Origin: Iamia majanohamensis
GTDB lineage: Bacteria; Actinomycetota; Acidimicrobiia; Acidimicrobiales; Iamiaceae
DNA: 64,000 nt
Direction: 5' to 3'
NCBI RefSeq assembly: GCF_028532485.1
Contig: NZ_CP116942.1
Span: 2,046,001 to 2,110,000, forward strand
Position numbers and translations under genes: made by a program. How positions within the stretch are numbered: position 1 is the first letter of the stretch; each line of letters begins with the position of its first letter. Below are positions 16,711 through 25,384 of this stretch, piece by piece. The notes under the pieces were generated by a model. It did no database searches and was not told the DNA's origin. It saw only the letters and a list, made by a program, of their open reading frames with translations.

Positions 16711-18351
16711 TCAGGTGCCCTCGGCCTGGGCCTTGGCCCAGCGGTAGTCGGCCTTGCCGGCGGGTGACCGCTGGATCTGCTCCACGAACACCACGTCCTT
16801 GGGCAGCTTGTAGCGGGCCACGTGCGTGGCCGCCTCGGCCAGCAGGCCCTCGACGTCGGGCTCGGCCCCCTCGGCCAGCTGCACCACGGCCACCACCTCC
16901 TGGCCCCAGCGCTCGGACGGGCGCCCGGTGACGACCACGTCGGCCACCGACGGGTGCGGGGCGAGGGCCATCTCCACCTCCTCGGCGTAGATCTTCTCGC
17001 CGCCGGAGTTGATGGTGACCGAGTCCCGCCCCAGCAGCTCGATGATGCCGTCCTCGCGCCACCGGGCCCGGTCACCCGGGACGGCGAGGCGGACGCCTCC
17101 GACCACGGGGAAGGTGCGGGCCGTCTTGTCGGGGTCGCCCAGGTAGCCGAGGGGCACGTAGCCCCGCTGGGCCAGCCAGCCGGTGTCGTCGTCGCCGGGC
17201 TCCAGGACGCGGGTCATGGCTGCGTCGACGACCACCGTGTCGGGACCGGGGGTGAAGGTGCCGGTCGTCGCCGCACCCCGCACCGACGTCTGGCCCATCT
17301 GGGCCCCGGTCTCGGAGGCCCCGACCGCGTCGAGCAGGAAGATGTCGGGCAGCTGGTCGAGCATGCGCTCCTTCAGCGCCGGGGTGAAGGGCGCGCCGCC
17401 GTTGACCACCGCCACCAGCGACGGCAGCGAGCGCGACGAGCGCTCCAGCTCCTCGACGAGGGGGCGGGCGAAGGCGTCGCCCACCAGCTGGAGGGTGTTC
17501 ACGCCCTCGCGCTCGGCCAGGTCCCAGATGCCGACGGGGTCGAGCCTGCTGGGGTCGTCGGGGATCAGGATGGCGCCGCCGCCGGTGAAGGTGTTGAACG
17601 TCAGCCACTGGGCCGCGCCGTGCATGAGCGGCGGGGTGACCACGGCCCGGGCCCCGCCCCCAGCCCCGGCGGCGACCACGGCGTCGAGGTCGGGAAGGAC
17701 CTCGGCCTGGCCGAAGGGGCGACCGCCCATGGCCCCCACGTAGATGTCGTGCTGGCGCCAGAGCACGCCCTTGGGCATGCCCGTCGTGCCGCCGGTGTAG
17801 AGGATGTAGAGGTCGTCGGGGGAGGGCTCGACGTCGGGCGGGGCGGGGTCGGCCGCGGCCAGCGCCTCCTCGTAGTCGACGGCCCCGTCGAGGAGGGGCT
17901 CGCCGGAGTCGTCGGCCACCTGGAGCAGGAGGCGCAGGTCCGGGAGCTCGTCGCGCACCTCGGCCAGCAGGGGGGCGAAGCGGGCGTGGTACACGAGGCC
18001 GCCGGCCGCTGCGTCGCCGAGGAGGTAGCGCAGCTCCTCGGCCACGTAGCGGTAGTTGACGTTGAAGGGCGCGACCCGGGCCCGGTAGGCGCCGAGCATG
18101 CCCTCCACGTACTCGTTGCCGTTGTGGAGGTAGAGGCCCAGGTGGTCCTGGTGCGACTCGTGGCCCCCCAGCCCGTCGCGCTCGGAGCGGGCGCCGAGGC
18201 CGGCCTCGGCCAGCACCCGGGCCAGCCGGTTGCTGCGGTCGAGCACGTCGGCGTAGCTCAGCCGGCGGTCGCGGAAGACGATGGCGTCGCGGTCGGGGTA
18301 CGCGTCGGCCACGGCCGCGAAGACGGACGCGAGGGTGAACTCCTGGGGCAC
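16711..18351 (-). CDS. Acyl-CoA synthetase (AMP-binding family), copy 1
   Basis: 546-residue ANL-superfamily ligase that activates a carboxylic acid as acyl-AMP and then acyl-CoA. The P-loop is YTGGTTGMPKGVLW. Adenine contacts are in VGASETGAQ, and the hinge and C-terminal domain include GRDSVTINSGGEKIYAEEVE and GRPSERWGQEVVAVV. The catalytic Lys is near the C-terminus (SPAGKADYRW). The GTG start has CAGGAG 5 bp upstream, and TAGGGT lies further up, so this one has a short leader. It is longer than MenE and the substrate is not predictable. It forms a tandem pair with the next gene. Confidence 0.88.
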   Translation of the reverse strand: MPQEFTLASVFAAVADAYPDRDAIVFRDRRLSYADVLDRSNRLARVLAEAGLGARSERDGLGGHESHQDHLGLYLHNGNEYVEGMLGAYRARVAPFNVNYRYVAEELRYLLGDAAAGGLVYHARFAPLLAEVRDELPDLRLLLQVADDSGEPLLDGAVDYEEALAAADPAPPDVEPSPDDLYILYTGGTTGMPKGVLWRQHDIYVGAMGGRPFGQAEVLPDLDAVVAAGAGGGARAVVTPPLMHGAAQWLTFNTFTGGGAILIPDDPSRLDPVGIWDLAEREGVNTLQLVGDAFARPLVEELERSSRSLPSLVAVVNGGAPFTPALKERMLDQLPDIFLLDAVGASETGAQMGQTSVRGAATTGTFTPGPDTVVVDAAMTRVLEPGDDDTGWLAQRGYVPLGYLGDPDKTARTFPVVGGVRLAVPGDRARWREDGIIELLGRDSVTINSGGEKIYAEEVEMALAPHPSVADVVVTGRPSERWGQEVVAVVQLAEGAEPDVEGLLAEAATHVARYKLPKDVVFVEQIQRSPAGKADYRWAKAQAEGT

Positions 18352-18418
18352 CGGGGCTCCTGGGGGCGTCGGGGGCGGTCGCCCGCACCCTAGTCAGCGT
18401 TCCTGACGCCCCGTCAGG

Positions 18419-20050
18419 TCAGGGGGCCGGGGTGGCCAGGGCGTCGCGACGGGCGACGTCGCGCACCCAGGCGTGGTCGGTCTTGCCCGAGGGCAGGCGT
18501 CGGACCACCGCCACCGGGACCACCCGACGGGGCACCTTGAAGGCCGCGAGTCGCTCCCGGCAGTGGGCGTCGAGCTCCTCGAAGGTCGGCGCCGCGCCCT
18601 GGCGGGCGGCGACCACGGCCACGACCCGCTCGCCCCAGCGCTCGTCGGGGACGCCCACCACGGCGGCGTCGAACACCGCAGGGTGGGCCTTCAGGGCCGC
18701 CTCCACCTCGTCGGGGAAGACCTTCTCGCCCCCGGTGTTGATCGAGCTCGCCCCCCGGCCGAGCAGGGTCACCGTGCCGTCGTCCTCCATGCGCCCGAGG
18801 TCGCCGGGCACGGCCCAGCGCTCGCCCTCGATGACGGGGAAGGTCGCCGCGGTGCGCTCGGGGTCGTTGCGGTAGCCGAGCGGGATGTGGCCCCTGCGGG
18901 CCAGGCGCCCGATGCGACCGGTGTGGATGCCGGGCACCAGCGGGCTGCCCTCCTCGTCGAGCAGGGCGGTGTGGTCGTCGAGGGGGAACCGGGTGTGGGC
19001 CGCGGGGGACTGGCCCGGCCAGCTCACCGCGTTGCCCTGGCCACCGGTCTCGCTGGTGCCGTACCCGTCCACGACGGCGACCCAGGGGAGCTGGGCGGCC
19101 AGCTGGGTCCGCACCGCGGGCGACAGGACGGCGCCCCCGGACACGACGGCCACCAGGTCGCCCAGGTCCCAGCGCCCGGGGTGCTCGGCCAGCGCGTCGG
19201 CGAGGGGGCGGGCGAAGGCATCGCCCACGATCACCACGAGGGAGGCCCGCTCGGCCTGGGCCAGGTCCCACAGCTCGCCGGCGACGAAGGTCGACGACGG
19301 CAGGGTGAGCACGGTGCCGCCGGCCAGGAGGGTGGCCAGGGCCACCCACTGGGCGGTGCCGTGGATCAGGGGGGACGCGGGCAGGGTGCGGGTGCGTCCG
19401 TCGTCGGCCCGGGCGGCCATCTGCGCCGGAGAGGTGGCCGCGGGCCCGTCGGGGGTGAGGATCGGGGCGCCGGACCCGGCGCCGAGGGCGGCGAAGACGA
19501 TGTCCTCGTGCCGCCACTCGACCCCCTTCGGCATGCCGGTGGTGCCCCCCGTGTAGAGGAGGTACCGGTCGCCGCCGCTCCGACCGGGCACGTCGGGCCG
19601 CACCGGGGAGGAGGCCGCGAGCAGGCCCTCGTGCGACGGGCCCCGTCCCGGGAGGGCGACGAGGGTGTCGCCGGCGGCGTGGCGGGCGGCGACGGCCTGG
19701 TCGACGGCGGGGCCCACGTCGGGGCCGTGGAGCACGACGCGGGGCCGGGCGTCGGCGAAGAGGTACGCCATCTCGTCGGCGGTGTAGCGGTAGTTGACGT
19801 TGAACGGGACGGCCCGGAGCTTGTAGGCGCCCAGGAGCGCGGCCAGGTGCTCGTGGCCGTTGCGGACCGACAGGCCCACCCGGTCCCCCGGGCCGACCCC
19901 GTGGCGGGCGAGCACGTGGGCCACCCGGTTGGCCCGTCCGTCGAGCTGGTCGTAGGTCAGCCGCTGCACCCCGGAGACGACCGCCTCGCGCGGGCCCACG
20001 CGGTCCACGACGGCCTCGAAGAGGTCAGCCAGGTTCCACGTGCCGGCCAT
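18419..20050 (-). CDS. Acyl-CoA synthetase (AMP-binding family), copy 2
   Basis: 543 residues with the same architecture as the preceding paralogue: YTGGTTGMPKGVEW, DGYGTSETGGQ, GASSINTGGEKVFPDEVE, VGVPDERWGERVVAVV and catalytic Lys in LPSGKTDHAW. The two share order and many blocks across their length, so they look like a tandem duplication that has diverged. ATG 20050 follows TACCGT by 6 bp. The longer in-frame N-terminus is rejected. The upstream 173 bp is a divergent promoter region shared with the VIT-type transporter. Confidence 0.88.
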   Translation of the reverse strand: MAGTWNLADLFEAVVDRVGPREAVVSGVQRLTYDQLDGRANRVAHVLARHGVGPGDRVGLSVRNGHEHLAALLGAYKLRAVPFNVNYRYTADEMAYLFADARPRVVLHGPDVGPAVDQAVAARHAAGDTLVALPGRGPSHEGLLAASSPVRPDVPGRSGGDRYLLYTGGTTGMPKGVEWRHEDIVFAALGAGSGAPILTPDGPAATSPAQMAARADDGRTRTLPASPLIHGTAQWVALATLLAGGTVLTLPSSTFVAGELWDLAQAERASLVVIVGDAFARPLADALAEHPGRWDLGDLVAVVSGGAVLSPAVRTQLAAQLPWVAVVDGYGTSETGGQGNAVSWPGQSPAAHTRFPLDDHTALLDEEGSPLVPGIHTGRIGRLARRGHIPLGYRNDPERTAATFPVIEGERWAVPGDLGRMEDDGTVTLLGRGASSINTGGEKVFPDEVEAALKAHPAVFDAAVVGVPDERWGERVVAVVAARQGAAPTFEELDAHCRERLAAFKVPRRVVPVAVVRRLPSGKTDHAWVRDVARRDALATPAP

Positions 20051-20188
20051 GGGGCGACGGTAGTGAGGCCGCGTCCGCTGCTCCGCATCCCCGCGCCGTC
20101 CCAGACGGGCGTTCGGCACGGTTCACACCGTCCGACGTGGAGGGCTGACCGGGCCGCCCCGGGGCGTCCTGACGGGCGGTGGCGCAGG

Positions 20189-20217
20189 TTGTGAACCGGG
20201 GCGGGGGCGAGCACCGT
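20189..20217 (+). promoter_or_regulatory. Promoter of the VIT1-type gene
   Basis: TTGTGA (20189-20194), 17-bp spacer, CACCGT (20212-20217), then 6 bp to the GTG at 20224. The GGAGG at 20218-20222 is too close to that GTG to work as a ribosome site, which favours leaderless initiation here. Confidence 0.4.
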
Positions 20218-20223
20218 GGAGGT

Positions 20224-20949
20224 GTGCTGACCGCCCAGGCGCGCCGCACGCGCCCCCGCCACCACGACGAGCGACACCGCAGCCACCGGGCCGGGTGGCT
20301 GCGCGCCGGCGTGCTGGGCGCCAACGACGGCCTCCTCTCGACCGCCGCCCTCCTCGTCGGCGTCGTCGCCTCGGGGGCGTCCCAGAGCGTCGTGGCTGCG
20401 TCCGGCGTGGCCGCGCTCGCGGCGGGCGCGGCGTCGATGGCGGTGGGGGAGATGTCGTCGGTGTCCTCCCAGCGCGACGCCGAGCTGGCCGACCTGGCTC
20501 GCGAGCGGGTCGAGCTGGTCGAGACCCCCCGGGCCGAGCTGCGCGAGCTGGCCGGCATCTACGAGAGGCGGGGTCTCAACCCCGTCCTCGCCCACCAGGT
20601 GGCCGAGGAGCTGACCGCCCACGACCCCCTGGCCGCCCACGCCCGCGACGAGCTCGGCCTCGACGTCGACGACCTGGCCCGCCCCAGCCAGGCGGCGTGG
20701 ACCTCCGCCCTCAGCTTCTCCCTCGGTGCCCTCGTCCCCCTGCTGGTCGCCCTGCTCGTGGCGTCGGGCCCCCAGGAGGCCGCGATCATCGGCGTCACCC
20801 TCGTGGGCCTCGCCGTCCTGGGCGCCACCGGCGCCCGCCTCGGCGGGGCCGACCCGTGGCGCCCTGCGGCACGGGTGGTGGTCGGTGGGGCGCTGGCCAT
20901 GGCCGTCACCTTCGCCATCGGCACCCTCTTCGACGTCAACGTCGCCTAG
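20224..20949 (+). CDS. VIT1/CCC1-family membrane transporter
   Basis: 241 residues. The family is known for vacuolar iron/manganese transport in eukaryotes, and bacterial members probably export divalent metals. The first helix has RAGVLGANDGLLSTAALLVGV with the conserved Asp, and the second AAGAASMAVGEMSSVSSQRD with the metal-handling Met and Glu. A cytoplasmic helical part (RAELRELAGIYERRGL, about 100-150) follows, then three C-terminal membrane helices ending in FDVNVA. The start is placed at GTG 20224. An in-frame GTG at 20179 would add 15 residues. Confidence 0.85.
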   Translation: MLTAQARRTRPRHHDERHRSHRAGWLRAGVLGANDGLLSTAALLVGVVASGASQSVVAASGVAALAAGAASMAVGEMSSVSSQRDAELADLARERVELVETPRAELRELAGIYERRGLNPVLAHQVAEELTAHDPLAAHARDELGLDVDDLARPSQAAWTSALSFSLGALVPLLVALLVASGPQEAAIIGVTLVGLAVLGATGARLGGADPWRPAARVVVGGALAMAVTFAIGTLFDVNVA

Positions 20950-20978
20950 CCACCCGCGCCGGGCCTCGCGCCGGCCGA

Positions 20979-20996
20979 GACCCCTCTGACGGGGTC
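20979..20996. terminator. Hairpin between convergent VIT1-type and MaoC genes
   Basis: GACCCC (20979-20984), six-base loop, GGGGTC (20991-20996). It lies 30 bp after the VIT1-type stop and upstream of the convergent MaoC gene's end. Confidence 0.4.
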
Positions 20997-21010
20997 GTCA
21001 GGTGCGAACC

Positions 21011-21049
21011 TTGAGCGCTTGTCGCCGCATGTGGCGCTCAAACGCTCAA
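21011..21049. terminator. Second dyad with direct repeat, convergent spacer
   Basis: TTGAGCGC (21011-21018), 15-base loop, GCGCTCAA (21034-21041): a perfect 8-bp stem, followed at once by a further CGCTCAA (21043-21049) that could pair with the same left arm instead. The base composition is less GC-rich than the surroundings. It could act as a bidirectional terminator. Confidence 0.4.
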
Positions 21050-21085
21050 AGGTCGGAGGGTGAGGGAGGCAGTCGGAGGCTCCGC

Positions 21086-21544
21086 CTACTCGTAGTAGCG
21101 GAACACCACCTGGGCGACGCACGAGGGCTTGTCGGCACCCTCGACCTCGTAGGTGAAGGTCATGGTCACCTGGGCCCCGCCGGGGATGTCGGTGACGTCG
21201 TCGAGGGCGGCGCCGAGGCGCAGCTTGGCGCCCACCGGCACCGGCGACGGGAAGCGGACCTTCTCGCAGCCGTAGTTCACGCCCATCTTCACGCCCTTCA
21301 CGGCCATGATCTGGGGGGCGAGGGTCGGTCCGAGGGAGAGGGTGAGGTAGCCGTGGGCGATGGGGCCACCGAACGGGGACTCGGCATTGGCCCGCTCGAC
21401 GTCGACGTGGATCCACTGGTGGTCGCCGGTGGCGTCGGCGAACGTGTTCACCTGCTCCTGGGTGATCTCGACGTAGTCGGAGTACCCGAGGTGGGTGCCG
21501 ACCAGGTCCTTGAGTCCGCTGATGCCGTCGATGGTGGTGGTCAT
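21086..21544 (-). CDS. MaoC-like (R)-specific hydratase
   Basis: 152-residue hot-dog-fold protein. The hydratase 2 motif is FADATGDHQWIHVD (catalytic Asp and His), followed by FGGPIAHGYLTLSL. Single-domain MaoC proteins hydrate trans-2-enoyl-CoA or act on related thioesters. It could serve fatty acid metabolism with the nearby acyl-CoA synthetases, but is not in their operon. The ATG is preceded by CATGAT ending 6 bp upstream on the minus strand. The DHQWIH segment closely resembles the group annotated as nodulation-N-like dehydratases. Confidence 0.88.
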   Translation of the reverse strand: MTTTIDGISGLKDLVGTHLGYSDYVEITQEQVNTFADATGDHQWIHVDVERANAESPFGGPIAHGYLTLSLGPTLAPQIMAVKGVKMGVNYGCEKVRFPSPVPVGAKLRLGAALDDVTDIPGGAQVTMTFTYEVEGADKPSCVAQVVFRYYE

Positions 21545-21619
21545 CGCGCCATCATGGCCGACGTGACCGCCGTCGTCCCACCGCCGCGAGCGCCGGTCGA
21601 CGGCCGCGCGGGGCGGGGC

Positions 21620-21961
21620 TCAGGTGAACCAGACCTTCTGGTGGGTGCGGCTCTGGGGGTGGACCAGGAGGGCGAGCTGGGCCACCGCGAACATGAGCGA
21701 GAAGACGATGGCGACCGAGAACAGCAGCAGGTAGAAGGCGACGGACACGGCCGACACGACCACGCCGAGGACCCAGCCCCAGCGCTTCTCGTTGGCGATG
21801 CCGAGCCCGGCGGCGGCCGCCCCGAGGACGAGCGCGGTCCCGATGGGGAAGGCGAAGACCTCGCCGAACAGCACGCCGAACACCGCGTCGATGTAGAGCA
21901 GGAACATCCCGATCTGCAGGGTCTGGGGCAGCGACTGGTTGGTCCAGCGGGTCAGGGCCAT
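21620..21961 (-). CDS. Small four-helix membrane protein, unknown
   Basis: 113 residues. After a short polar start (MALTRWTNQSLPQTLQ) it is almost wholly hydrophobic, with about four membrane segments, and ends SRTHQKVWFT. I do not recognise the family. Codon 1 is the CAT at 21959-21961, which overlaps the ATG of the divergent nucleotidyltransferase in a CCATGG palindrome. CAGACT ends 7 bp upstream on the minus strand. Its stop lies 75 bp from the MaoC start, in the same direction, so the two might be co-transcribed. Confidence 0.65.
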   Translation of the reverse strand: MALTRWTNQSLPQTLQIGMFLLYIDAVFGVLFGEVFAFPIGTALVLGAAAAGLGIANEKRWGWVLGVVVSAVSVAFYLLLFSVAIVFSLMFAVAQLALLVHPQSRTHQKVWFT

Positions 21962-22721
21962 GGCTGAGAGTCTGGCAGGCGTGGTGCTCGCAGCCGGTGC
22001 CGGGACCCGGCTGGCCCCGCTGACCCGGCTCCGGCCCAAGGCCCTGTGCCCGGTGGGGGACCGGGCGCTGCTCGACCACGCCCTGGGGCGTCTGGCCGCG
22101 GTCACCACCGACGTGGCCGTCAACGTCCACCACGGCCGCGAGGCCATGGAGGACCACCTCTCGGACCGGGCCGTCCACCTGTCGCTGGAGGAGGGGGAGG
22201 CCCGGGGCACCGCCGGGGCGCTCGGGCTGCTGCGGCCCTGGGTCGACGGGCGGGCCGTCCTCGTCACCAACGCCGACGCCTGGCTGCCGGTCGACCTCGA
22301 GCCGTTCGTGGCCGGGTGGGACGGCGAGCGCACCCGTCTGCTCTGCGTGGAGGACCCCGCCCGCGGCGACTTCGGCGACCTGCGCTACTGCGGCGTCGCG
22401 CTGATGCCGTGGGACCGGGTGGCGTCGCTCGGGTCAGAGCCGTCGGGGCTCTACGAGCGCTCCTGGGCGCGTGACGAGGCCGACGACCGGCTCGACCTGG
22501 TGGTCCACCACGGGGGCTTCGTCGACTGCGGCAGCCCGGCCGACTACCTGGCGGCCAACCTGGCCTGGTCGGGCGGGACCTCGGTGATCGGGGTGGGCGC
22601 CGAGGTCGCGCCCGGGGCCGAGCTCGACCGCTCGGTCGTGTGGCCCGGGGCGCGGGTCGGGTCGGCGGAGCGGCTGGTCGGTGCGGTGCGGGCCGGGACG
22701 CTGACGGTGCTGGTGCGCTGA
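21960..22721 (+). CDS. NDP-sugar pyrophosphorylase-type nucleotidyltransferase
   Basis: 253 residues with the nucleotidyltransferase signature GVVLAAGAGTRLAPLTRLRPKALCPV at the N-terminus and VLVTNADAWLP (metal-binding Asp) in the middle. The C-terminus has a short hexapeptide-like region (VIGVGAEVAPGAELDRSVVWPGARVG). This family makes NDP-sugars such as GDP-mannose for cell-wall glycans. The exact sugar cannot be read. The ATG at 21960 shares bases with the start of the opposite gene. GTG 21981 is a shorter alternative that would begin directly at VVLAAGAG. Confidence 0.8.
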   Translation: MAESLAGVVLAAGAGTRLAPLTRLRPKALCPVGDRALLDHALGRLAAVTTDVAVNVHHGREAMEDHLSDRAVHLSLEEGEARGTAGALGLLRPWVDGRAVLVTNADAWLPVDLEPFVAGWDGERTRLLCVEDPARGDFGDLRYCGVALMPWDRVASLGSEPSGLYERSWARDEADDRLDLVVHHGGFVDCGSPADYLAANLAWSGGTSVIGVGAEVAPGAELDRSVVWPGARVGSAERLVGAVRAGTLTVLVR

Positions 22722-22722
22722 G

Positions 22723-24270
22723 TCAGGCGCCCGGTGGCGGGGGCAGAACGACCGGGGGCACACCCACGGGGTGGGGCGGCACGAGGGGCAGGGCGGCCTG
22801 GTAGCGGCGGCCCTCGGCCAGCACCGCGCTCACGTAGGCCTGGGACCGGTTGTAGGAGAGGTAGGCGGCCCGCAGCTGGGCCTCGTCGGTGAGGTCGGTC
22901 CGCCCGGCGCAGAGGTAGGCGGCGGCCGCGGCGGTGGCGTCGTAGAAGGTGTGGGGGTCGGCGACGCCGTCGCCGTCGCCGTCACGGCCCCACGCCCTCC
23001 ACGTGGAGGGGATGAACTGCATGGGTCCGACGGCCCGGTCGAGGGCGGCGTCGTCGTCCCACAGGCCACCGTCGGAGTCGCCGATGCGGGCGTTGCCGCC
23101 GGTCCCGTCGAGCGGGGGCCCGATGATGCGGGTCGTCGGGTAGCCGCGTGCACCCAGCTGGCCGCCGCCGAAGGTGCCGTGGCGGCCCTCGACCTTGGAG
23201 ATGCCGGCCAGCATCCACCACTCGACCCGGCACGGCGCCCCGGCCGCGGCCTTCAGCCAGGCGTCGAGGGCGACGAGGGGGAAGTCGATGCCGTCGCCGA
23301 CGACGTCGGCCCGCAGGCGGGCGGGGGCCACGTCGGCCTGGGCCTGGAGCAGACCGGCCTCCTTGGCGGCCACGTCGGCCACCGCGGCCACCTCGGCCTC
23401 CTGGGTGCGTCGGGTCTCGTCGTCGATGTCGCGGATGCGCTGCTCGGTGCCCTCGCGGGCGGCGATGGCGTCGCGCTCGGCCTGCTCGGCCCGGTCCAGG
23501 GCGGCGCGGGCCCGGTCGCGGGCTGCGGCCGCGGCGTCGCGGTCGTCCTCGGCGTCGGCCAGGTCGGCCTGGCGCTCGTCGATGTCGCGGGCCCGGGCCG
23601 CGAGCGACGACTCGCCGAGGGACAGCCGGACCAGGGCGTCGTTGATGCCGCCCTGCCCGCTGAGCACGGTGCCGATGTCGGAGATGGTGGTGCCCTGGGA
23701 CATGTAGTTGGCCACCACCAGCTGGCGGAGGGCGTCGCGGGCCCGGGCCACGGCCGCCTCGGCCTCGTCGACGACCTCCTCGGCCGCGTCGAGGGCGTCC
23801 TGGCGGTCGGCCAGGACGCCCTGGGCGGCCACCTTCTCCACGCCCCGCTGGGCCTCCTCGTCGCGCCGGCGGGCCAGGAGGTCGACGGTCTCGACCCGCT
23901 CCCGCGCCAGGTCGGCGATGTGGGCCCGGAGGTCGTCGCGCTCACCGACGGCCCCGTCGAGGCGGCCCTGGGCCGCGTCGACCACGTCGCCCACGGCGTC
24001 GAGCTCGGCGCTCTCGACCCGGATGTCGGCGACCGCGGGCGAGATCGGGTTGGTCGGCAGGGGCTCGTCGACGAAGTCGGGGTCGGTGGCCGGCACCTGG
24101 GCGGCCGGGGTCCGGTCGGGGGCGGCCGCGGCGGGGCGGAGGTCCCCGGCTCGCTCGGCCAGCACGGGGGCGGCGGGCACCAGGGCGGCGGTGACGGCCA
24201 GGACCGCCACCAACCGGGGCGCGCGACGCAGCCGGGACCTGCCGTGTCGCGTGTCGGACGCCGTGGACAT
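22723..24270 (-). CDS. Secreted coiled-coil lytic transglycosylase-like protein
   Basis: 515 residues. Signal peptide (RAPRLVAVLAVTAALVPAAPVLA, cleavage after about residue 38). A long Ala/Arg/Glu/Asp coiled coil (about 80-320) carries a central NYMSQGTTISDIGTVLSG segment typical of hydrolase-regulating coiled coils. The lytic transglycosylase-like domain at about 340-480 has EWWMLAGISKVEGRHGTFG with the catalytic Glu, VGPMQFIPSTWRAWG and YLSYNRSQAYVSAVL. The tail is Pro-rich. It probably cleaves peptidoglycan outside the membrane under coiled-coil control. A GGGGGAG site precedes the ATG and TAGCCT lies 31 bp upstream. Confidence 0.85.
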   Translation of the reverse strand: MSTASDTRHGRSRLRRAPRLVAVLAVTAALVPAAPVLAERAGDLRPAAAAPDRTPAAQVPATDPDFVDEPLPTNPISPAVADIRVESAELDAVGDVVDAAQGRLDGAVGERDDLRAHIADLARERVETVDLLARRRDEEAQRGVEKVAAQGVLADRQDALDAAEEVVDEAEAAVARARDALRQLVVANYMSQGTTISDIGTVLSGQGGINDALVRLSLGESSLAARARDIDERQADLADAEDDRDAAAAARDRARAALDRAEQAERDAIAAREGTEQRIRDIDDETRRTQEAEVAAVADVAAKEAGLLQAQADVAPARLRADVVGDGIDFPLVALDAWLKAAAGAPCRVEWWMLAGISKVEGRHGTFGGGQLGARGYPTTRIIGPPLDGTGGNARIGDSDGGLWDDDAALDRAVGPMQFIPSTWRAWGRDGDGDGVADPHTFYDATAAAAAYLCAGRTDLTDEAQLRAAYLSYNRSQAYVSAVLAEGRRYQAALPLVPPHPVGVPPVVLPPPPGA

Positions 24271-24328
24271 GCTCCCCCATCGGCCGGTGCGGTCGGGAGC
24301 GGAGGCTACATGGGTCCGAAGCGGGCCT

Positions 24329-25378
24329 TCAGGCGCGGCGCCGACCGGGGGCCGCGACGGGGGCGGCGCCGGCCGCCAGCTGCCCGCAGGCGGCGTCGAT
24401 CGAGGTGCCGCGGGTGTCGCGCACGGTCACGTTCGCCCCGTGGTCCTCCAGGCGGCGGCGGAAGTCCTCGACGCCGGCCGGTGAGGTGCCCCGCGTGGGG
24501 TAGCCGGGGGTGGGGTTGAGGGGGATGAGGTTCACGTGGGCCCGGAGGGGGCGGGCGTAGTCGGCCAGGCGGGCGGCGTCGACCGGTCGGTCGTTGACGT
24601 CCGCGATGAGGGCCCACTCGAGGCTGAGGCGACGCCCGGTGACCTCCACGTGGTGGGCGCACGCCTCGGCCAGCGTGGCCAGGGGGTAGCGGCGGTTGAG
24701 CGGCACCAGGCGGTCGCGCAGCTCGTCGTCGGCGGCGTGGAGCGACACGGCCAGGTTGACCGGCAGGTCCTCGGCGGCGAGGCGACGGATGCCGGGCACC
24801 ACCCCCACCGTGGACACGGTGAGGTGCCGGGCGCCGAGGCCGAGGTCGTCGTGGATGCGGCGGATGGCGGTCCAGGTGGCGTCGTAGTTGGCCAGGGGCT
24901 CACCCATGCCCATGAACACGACGTTGCCCAGGCGGCGTCCGTCGGCGCGGGCCCGACGGGACGCCCGGACCACCTGCTCGACGATCTCCCCGGCGCTCAG
25001 GTGGCGGGTGAAGCCGGCCTGCCCCGTGGCGCAGAAGCCGCAGGCCATGGCGCAGCCGGCCTGGCTCGACACGCACACCGTCGAGCGCTGGGGGTAGTGC
25101 ATGAGGACGGTCTCGACCCGGGCTCCGTCGCCGAGGGTCCACAGCCACTTGACGGTGTCGCCGCCGTCGCTGGTGGCCTCGGTGGTGAGGGCCAGGCCCT
25201 CGGGCAGCTCCTCGGCCAGGCGGTCGCGCAGGGCCAGGGGCACGTTGGTCATCTCGGCCGGGTCGGCCAGCTGCTGGTGGAGGCCGTCCCACACCTGGTC
25301 GACCCGGTACCGGGGCTGTCCCTCCAGGAGCGCGCCGAGGGCGTCGCGGTCGAGGTCGTAGCGGGTCACCGGGGGCAT
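24329..25378 (-). CDS. rlmN: 23S rRNA A2503 / tRNA A37 C2-methyltransferase
   Basis: Radical-SAM enzyme that methylates A2503 of 23S rRNA (and tRNA A37 in some species). The 349-residue protein has CAMACGFC with Cys109, Cys113 and Cys116 as the 4Fe-4S ligands, preceded by VCVSSQAG. GNVVFMGMGEPLANYD, NPTPGYPTRGTSP and the C-terminal methyl-carrier Cys in SIDAACGQLA are present. ATG 25378 follows TAGCCT by exactly 6 bp. It is divergent from the DUF4870 gene, whose promoter has the same hexamer and spacing. Confidence 0.95.
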   Translation of the reverse strand: MPPVTRYDLDRDALGALLEGQPRYRVDQVWDGLHQQLADPAEMTNVPLALRDRLAEELPEGLALTTEATSDGGDTVKWLWTLGDGARVETVLMHYPQRSTVCVSSQAGCAMACGFCATGQAGFTRHLSAGEIVEQVVRASRRARADGRRLGNVVFMGMGEPLANYDATWTAIRRIHDDLGLGARHLTVSTVGVVPGIRRLAAEDLPVNLAVSLHAADDELRDRLVPLNRRYPLATLAEACAHHVEVTGRRLSLEWALIADVNDRPVDAARLADYARPLRAHVNLIPLNPTPGYPTRGTSPAGVEDFRRRLEDHGANVTVRDTRGTSIDAACGQLAAGAAPVAAPGRRRA

Positions 25379-25384
25379 CGGCCC

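Noticed and set aside
12837-17075. A 1412-codon minus-strand open frame that could be read as a menF fusion
   Set aside because: Only 12837-14057 has isochorismate synthase motifs, and its ATG overlaps the menG stop. The rest is a shadow of menG, yaaA and others.
16711-20050. One of the two acyl-CoA synthetases as menE
   Set aside because: Both are about 100 residues longer than typical MenE and resemble fatty-acid/aromatic acyl-CoA ligases. Proximity to men genes alone is not enough.
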